DNA from: Desmodus rotundus
Taxonomy: Eukaryota > Chordata > Mammalia > Chiroptera > Phyllostomidae
Assembly: GCF_022682495.2 (NCBI RefSeq)
Contig: NC_071393.1
Span: 98,569,010 to 98,633,009 of the forward strand
DNA: 64,000 nt
Reading direction: 5' to 3'
Position numbers and translations under genes: made by a program. The notes beneath the pieces are model-generated. The model saw only the letters and a list, made by a program, of their open reading frames with translations, was not told the origin of the DNA and did no database searches. How positions within the stretch are numbered: the first letter of the stretch is position 1; each line of letters opens with the position of its first letter. Shown here one piece after another: positions 1 through 64,000 of this stretch.

Positions 1-191
1 TGCTTGTTTTCTTTATGCCTTATACCTATTTTGTCCCTCATTTCTTGCATTACTGTATCCTTATGTGTTTAGATCATTTTTTTGCAGTGTATCATTTTTA
101 TTCCCTTATCATTTCCATTTCTACACATAGTCTATGCTATGGTCTGAATGTTGGTACCCCCACCCCCAACTTCATATATTGAAATCCTGGA
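1..191. other. ATL1 intron 1, AT-rich; possible ancient retrotransposon remnant at 135-180
   Basis: No gene. The stretch around ggtctgaatgttggtacccc resembles an old dispersed repeat common in mammals, cut by the HAL1 insertion; family not certain. Confidence 0.3.
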
Positions 192-2094
192 CTTCCAGCC
201 AAGATGGAGGCGTAGGTAGACACACTGTGCCTCCTTGCACAACCAAAAGGAGGAGAACAACAATCTAAACACAAAAAACAACCAGAACTGACAGAACTAC
301 ATGGAAGTCCGACAACCAAGGAAATAAAGAAGAAACATTCATCCATACTGTAGGAGGGGCAGAGCCGGGCAGCCAAGCAGAGAGGACTCATGGCAGGGTG
401 GTGGCTGGAGAACCCAGCAAGGTGGTGGATTATGGAGCAGGGAGGGCAAGGCTGCAGCTGGCTTGCAAGGCAACAAACTGCGCAACCCAGGGCTCCAGCA
501 TGGGGAAATAAAGCCTCAAATCACTGATTGAAAACACCTGTGGGGGTTGAGGCGGTAGTGGGAGAAACTCCCAGCCTCACAGGAGAGTTTGTTGGAGAGA
601 CCCACTGGGGTCTAGAACATATACAAACCTACCCACCTGGGAATCAGCACCAGAAGGGCCCAACTTCATTGTGGGTACTAGAGGAAGTAACTGAAAACCG
701 GCAGAGAGCAGAACAAGTGCCATTCCTCCCTTTTGGACCCCTCCCCCGCAGACAGCCTCACACATAGCTATGAGCATTGCCTCGCCCTGGTGAATACCTA
801 AGGCTCTGCCCCTTTACCTAACAGGCACGCCAAGACAAAAAAAAAAAAAAAAAATTGGCCCAAATGAAAGAACAGATCAAAGCTCCAGAAAAAATACAAC
901 TAAGCAACAAAGAGATAGCCAACCTATCAGATGCACAGTTCAAAACACTGGTAATCAGGATGCTCATAGACTTGGTTGAATTTGGTCACAAATTAGATGA
1001 AAAAAAAATGAAGGCTATGCTAAGTGAAACAAAGGCAAATGTACAGGGAACCAATAGTGATGGGAAGGAAACTGGAACTCAAATCAACACTGTGGACCAG
1101 AAGGAAGAAAGAAACATCCAACCAGAAAAGAATGAAGAAACAAGAATTCAAGAAAATGAAGAGAGGCTTAGGAACCTCCAGGACATCTTGAAATGTTCCA
1201 ACATCCAAATTATGGAAGTACCAGGAGAAGAGGGAGAGCAACAAATTGAAAACTTATTTGAACAAATAATGAAGGAGGACTTCCCCAATCTGGCAAAGGA
1301 AATAGACTTCCAGGAAGTCCAGGAAGCTCAGAGAGTCCCAAAGAAGCTGGAGCCAAGGAGGAACACACCAAGGCACATCATAATTACATTACCCAAGATG
1401 AAAGAGAAGGAGAGAATCTTAGAAGCAGCAAGAGAACAGGACACAGTTACCTACAAAGGAGTTCCCATAAGACTGTTAGCTGATTTCTCCAAAGGACCTT
1501 ACAGGCAAGAAGGGGCTGGCAAGAAGTATTCCAAGTCATGAAAGGCAAGGACCTACATCCAAGATTTCTCTATCCAGCAAAGCTTTCATTTAGAATGGGA
1601 GGGCAGATAAAGTGCTTCTCAGATAAGGTCAAGTTAAAGGAATTCATCATCACCAAGCCCTTATTATATGAAATGTTAAAGGGATTTATCTAAGAAAAAG
1701 AAGATAAAAAATAAGAACAGTAAAATGACAGCAAACTCACAGTTATTAACAACCACACCTAAAACAAAAAGTAAACTAGGCAAACAACTAGAACAAGAAC
1801 AGAACCACAGAAATGGAGATCACATGGAGTGTTATCAACAGGGGAGTGGAGGGGGGAGAGAGGGAGAAAAAGTACAGAGAATAAGTAGCATAAATGGTAG
1901 GTAGAAAATAGACAGGGGGAGGGTAAGAATAGTATAGGAAATGTAGAAGCCAAAGAACTTATATGTGTGACTCATGGACATGAACTAAAAGGGCGGAATG
2001 TGGGTGGGAGGGGGTGTGCAGGGTGGAGGGAAGTGAAGGTGGGAAAATGGAACAACTGTAATAGCATAATCAATAAAATATATTTTTAAAAAAA
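192..2094 (+). mobile_element. HAL1 (half-L1) retrotransposon, copy 1, near full length
   Basis: Runs from the 5' motif gccaagatggaggcgtaggt to the 3' end acaactgtaatagcataatc plus A-rich tail. Order: 5' region (about 650 bp), ORF1, polypurine 3' UTR; no ORF2. ORF1 is almost identical to copy 3, whereas the 5' region is closer in style to copies 2 and 4. Lies in ATL1 intron 1 in the sense direction. A target-site duplication is not clear. Confidence 0.85.
855..1541 (+). pseudogene. HAL1 copy 1 ORF1 (L1 ORF1p-like), broken by a 2-bp deletion near the C-terminus
   Basis: Starts MAQMKEQIKAPEKIQLSNKE and continues into a coiled-coil-prone Glu/Lys/Gln region, then the L1 RRM and C-terminal domain signatures (QEAQRVPKKLEPRRNTPRHI, ERILEAAREQ, PIRLLADFS). 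L1 ORF1p is a trimeric RNA-binding chaperone (established). Relative to copy 3, two bases are missing just after ADFSK near 1494-1498, so the last about 50 codons are out of frame. Without this lesion the product would be about 280 residues, short for L1 ORF1p. A transposon gene, not a host gene. Confidence 0.8.
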
Positions 2095-2280
2095 TAGAGG
2101 GGAAGGGAAGGAGAAAGAGAATTATCCATGTGTGAGAGAAACATTGATTGGTTGCCTCTCATACACCCCCAACTGGGGACCTGGCCTGCAACCCCAGTAT
2201 GTGCCCTGACTAGGAGTCAAACCAGTGACCTTTCAGTTCTCAGGCCAGTGCTCAATCCACTGAGCCACACCAACAAGGGC
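2095..2280 (-). repeat. Ves-type tRNA-derived SINE, reverse orientation
   Basis: Reverse complement begins gcccttgttggtgtggctca and carries tRNA-like A/B-box sequence, then a pyrimidine tail. Abuts the HAL1 tail. Confidence 0.8.
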
Positions 2281-2360
2281 TGAAAACCACTGACTTTAAA
2301 CAGCTGAAGTATATGGTGTGTAAATTATACCTCAATATAAAACTGTTACAAAAAAACCCT
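2281..2360 (+). repeat. Old L1 3' end
   Basis: gtaaattatacctcaatata followed by an A-rich tail is typical of L1M 3' termini. Confidence 0.5.
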
Positions 2361-39950
<37,590 letters not shown>

Positions 39951-40665
39951 TCCAAAATTTAAAAAGTACAGGTGCATGATCCGTTGTCAGTTAAATATTA
40001 TTTCATGTCTCCATGTAAACACTCACAGTGCTTCCATCAGAACAGAGTAAAATACCAAACAACTCTGAAGTCTGCAAAATGGTTTAATTCTTTTATTTCA
40101 GTGTTTAATAGCAGATATATGTGTGCATGGTTATTATCATTTTGTTAACATGTACAGTATCCTGATTTTGTCTTCAAATATGCTGTTATAATTTAAAATT
40201 ATTTGTCTATTTATGATGATAGTATAGGTGTTCTGCTTGAATTTACTAAATTCTACTACTGGGTTATAATTAAAACATGTAGTAATATTACTCCATGTTT
40301 AGATATGCTCATTTAATTTCTACAGAAGAATTTTTAGGTTATTTCAGTCATTTGTTAAAGCACAGCATTAGAAGTCAACAGGCTTAATCCAATCTGTATC
40401 ATCTTACATATCCCATAAGCTTTTATTTTAAAGACATTTAAGAGAGCTTTTCAGTTGCTTTATCAAAAACTATGCATTGCTTCTTTTATATTATAATTTA
40501 ATATAGAATATAAACCTCTTGATCAAAAATGCACAAAAACCACTTTGTATGTAAGTTTCTGCATTGTATAATTTTTCATTTGGTACACAAAGAAATGTAT
40601 TCATCATAGGTTTATTCTTTTAAAATGTGAGCTACTATTAAAGTTTACTTTGGTTCCTAAGATTA
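39951..40665 (+). other. ATL1: ATL1 3' untranslated region (approximate end)
   Basis: AT-rich sequence after the stop. ATTAAA at 40637-40642 is the most plausible poly(A) signal seen. The end is an estimate; a longer form cannot be excluded. Confidence 0.5.
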
Positions 40666-41280
40666 AAAACAAATGCTCCCTGAATTTGGAAATGTTTGAG
40701 GTGTTGATAAAGAATGGTGATGGTTTATCTTTTTTCAGAAATTCAAAAGGCATTTTTTTTAATGTTGACCCCATTACAAATTCAGGTTTCCATTTTGAGA
40801 AGTGTAGGCTAATCCCTTTAGGTACTTTCTCTTTTTACCCAGTGAGTCTGTATTGCATTTCTAATTACTAAAATCTCTAGTGAAATTTCATTGAGCATAC
40901 CTTTTAGAGAAAAAGTAAGTGTGGTGATGAAAAAAGTAATGCCTCTTACCTAGGAGCTCTAGTAATTTCTAACTTTCTTAGAAAAGGCCCAGCTGTAATT
41001 AAATCGTAATGAAGTAAAGTGTAATGGGAAAAAATAATTCAGATAGAAAAGCCTGTGACAGTCCATAAGATATGTAAACTTAAATCTTACAAAAGTTTGA
41101 CCACATGCCCTGCAAAGTAACTTTCTCCACTGATAAAATTCCACTAGCTTATTTTCATTTTTCAATACCCCGTTCAATGTATTGCTTCCTTTGCCTATGG
41201 ATCTTACGAATGGAAAAAATCAAACATTCATAGCACTATGTATAAAACATGAAGTCAAACACATTTAGTTTCCACAAAAA
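40666..41280. other. Short intergenic gap between convergent ATL1 and SAV1
   Basis: About 0.6 kb between the inferred poly(A) sites. I recognise no repeat or gene in it. The limits depend on the two UTR estimates. Confidence 0.4.
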
Positions 41281-42467
41281 TATATTTAATAAGCTTGTAT
41301 AAAATCAAACATTTAATATTTCCAACATTTTATCAACAATTCAAACTCACTGCTCTCTAACTGGGAGTGCTTTGTATTTTGAAAGATTACCTAAACTAAA
41401 AACATATTCACATATTTACAACACATGGAAATATAACTGATGAGCTACTTCAACTAATGTTGAAATTCATGGAATTCTAGACATTTATAGGCTAGAAGTG
41501 CCATTAATTTGTCTGCAACCAAATGTACTACACAAATTATGAACAATGTCTTAGCATTAAATCAAAAGGAAAATCAAATACTGGGTTTTAAAGTTCCATG
41601 ACAAACTCTTAAAAAATACAGGATAAGTAAAATCAATTTACTGACCAAGATTTCTTAATAAATCCCTGACTGTCATTTTTGGCAGCTCAGTCCAGCTTGT
41701 TAGGATGGTAGCATGCTATGCTGTAGGGGACCCTCCACTGTCTCATCAGAGCCATGCTCCTAAATTCGTAAGAGCCCTGGCCAAAGGTAAGGAAGTGATG
41801 TTAGCAACTTTAAGTGCTGTGCACCTTTCCCACACAGGCTAAGGCTTTATGCCTAAATTTATTCCTGAAAGACTACAAGCCCTTCACCCTTTCATACCAC
41901 AAAAATACTTTTTCACCACATTTAGGAGAGTTTTTTATATTTTGGGGGGGAGGAGAATCTCATAAATTAGATATAAAAATTTATCACAATAGAAGTCCCA
42001 AATCCCACTTTATGTTCTGAACTATACACAATAGTAACATTTAAAGCATTTGATTCCAGACAATGTTCCACACTAAAGCAGTAAACATCTTTTTTTAAAT
42101 ACTGCATAGGTTATCTCTGTTTATTAAAGAAATGTCCTGCTATTGTAAGAGTCTACCAAGTGATCATTTCCTATTGAGTATCTTATTATAATGACATTTC
42201 TTTATTTATTTGTCTCCACTGAGAATATTCAAAGCAGTTTCCTAATATGCAGCATTTAGAAGTTTTCCATGGTGGCTCTTAAAATGATAAACTCTTTTTC
42301 TATTTTTTGCTCAATAAGAGTACATATTTTTAATAACAAAATATACGTAAAATTAGAATATTATAATTTCTAAAAAGCTGCATTTATTAACCAAAGTAAT
42401 TGTTTGCAGGTTTTTATCTGAAAATATTTAAAGCCCTTATAAAACAAATTGTTTTTTAAAAATTAAC
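41281..42467 (-). other. SAV1: SAV1 3' untranslated region (approximate)
   Basis: Sequence downstream of the SAV1 stop on the - strand, about 1.2 kb, AT-rich. A reverse-strand ATTAAA lies near 41285-41291. No recognised repeat interrupts it. The end is inferred. Confidence 0.45.
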
Positions 42468-63285
<20,818 letters not shown>

Positions 63286-63316
63286 CCTGGTCGACGAGGC
63301 CCCAGACCGCGCCTCC

Positions 63317-63448
63317 CTAGGGCTCCGAGCCGGGCGCCGGCCGTTCCCGCCGCCACCTCCGCCGGCGCCGCCGCCTCCTTCCCTCCCAAGCCGCCGCCGC
63401 CGCCGCCGCCTCTCCGCAGCCCGGGGTCGCCCGCAGGGACTGCCGCAT
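63317..63448 (-). other. Candidate upstream ORF in the SAV1 leader
   Basis: An ATG at 63446-63448 opens a 43-codon frame ending TAG at 63317-63319, 31 bases before the SAV1 ATG. It passes through the GGC repeat, giving a run of seven Ala, then an Arg-rich tail. It matters only if transcription starts beyond 63448, which the island layout permits but does not prove. Confidence 0.4.
63390..63410. repeat. CCG/GGC trinucleotide repeat, about 7 units
   Basis: Uninterrupted CCG repeat on +, GGC on the transcribed - strand, in the SAV1 5' leader. A second imperfect CCG/GCC stretch is at about 63348-63376. Confidence 0.9.
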
Positions 63449-64000
63449 GTTCGGGGCGCTAAGCGCGCCAGTCGCCGCTCAGTCGCTAGTCAGTTCCTTC
63501 CCGGAAGTCTGCCCGCTCAGTGACGCAGCCCGAGGACTCCGAGAGGGGAGGCCAGGGACAACCTGCCAAGGCCATGATCCGCCGCGGGCCTCCAAATAAC
63601 CGCTACAGCCACCGCCGCCGCCTACGTCCCGTAAACTTTCCCCGCGGCCGCTGGGGATTCTGGGAAACTCGACGCAGCGCGTTCGGCGCTGTCGCCCCTC
63701 CCCCACCCCAGCCGGGACGCCGCTCTGAATGAGAGAGGTCGGGCGGCTCTCCGCGGACGGGTTGACCCTCAGCTGGCCTCGAGGAGCGGCGGCCGCCTTT
63801 ACGTCTCCACGGCGAGAAGGAGGTCCCGAGGACCGGAAAGGACGGGAACGAAGGCGGCCAGGCTGAGCGCGGGGGGTCGCGAGCTCTCGCAGTGGAGCCC
63901 CCTATCCCCACAGATGTTTTTCCCTCAGTACTTTGAGGGAGTCGGTGACACCCCCAGAGGCGCGTTCCCATCATCATCCTTGGGGGCTGGCGCCCTCTTG

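Noticed and set aside
855..1541. A 228-codon open frame that could be taken for a host gene
   Set aside because: It is HAL1/L1 ORF1: the same protein recurs at 14560-15246 inside an identical repeat architecture, with L1 ORF1p motifs.
39951..40050. Extended ATL1 C-terminus
   Set aside because: The TAA at 39948-39950 follows the expected 558th residue; downstream open frames are in other phases.
63603..63977. A 124-codon - strand open frame upstream of SAV1
   Set aside because: Composition-driven frame in the CpG island, no homology recognised, not joined to SAV1 coding.

Overview
The window is vertebrate nuclear DNA, almost certainly from a bat. It is AT-rich, has spliced genes with GT-AG introns, and ends in one CpG-rich promoter. 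The bat call rests on the repeats. There are about ten Ves-type tRNA-derived SINEs, several with clean target-site duplications. There are four near-full-length HAL1 (half-L1) elements with an L1-like ORF1 and no ORF2. There are also internally deleted mariner-type DNA transposons. Ves SINEs point to Yangochiroptera; the species cannot be named from this sequence.

Two conserved genes sit tail to tail. ATL1 (atlastin-1, an ER membrane-fusion GTPase) is on the + strand from before the left edge to about 40.66 kb. Exons 2-14 are present (residues 12-558 in human numbering), every junction keeps frame, and only the first coding exon lies outside. SAV1 (Salvador homologue 1, the WW/SARAH scaffold of the Hippo kinase cassette) is on the - strand from about 63.5 kb down to about 41.28 kb. 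It is complete in five coding exons (about 384 residues) with a CpG-island promoter at the right end. The 3' ends are separated by roughly 0.6 kb. The two genes have no known joint function; the pairing matches human 14q22 as I recall it.

Layout: 0-2.9 kb is ATL1 intron 1 with HAL1 copy 1. 2.9-12 kb holds ATL1 exons 2-6, the G-domain core, with HAL1 copy 2 in intron 4. 12-26.8 kb is the large intron 6, a nested pile of old L1, HAL1 copies 3 and 4, a 5'-truncated younger L1 and a Ves SINE. 26.8-40 kb holds exons 7-14 with a mariner interrupted by a second insertion in intron 8. 42.5-63.3 kb is SAV1, whose introns carry SINEs, MIRs, L1 ends, two mariner relics and Tc1/mariner-type MITEs.

I found no unknown protein-coding gene, RNA gene or CRISPR array. 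The observations most worth following are: (1) HAL1 copies 1 and 3 are about 99% identical across ORF1 but clearly divergent in their 5' regions, so they are mosaic, with different small lesions in each ORF1; (2) a 43-codon upstream ORF in the SAV1 leader that runs through a GGC repeat; (3) an antisense open frame recurring in the HAL1 5' regions; (4) an unidentified sequence block near 30.4-31.1 kb.
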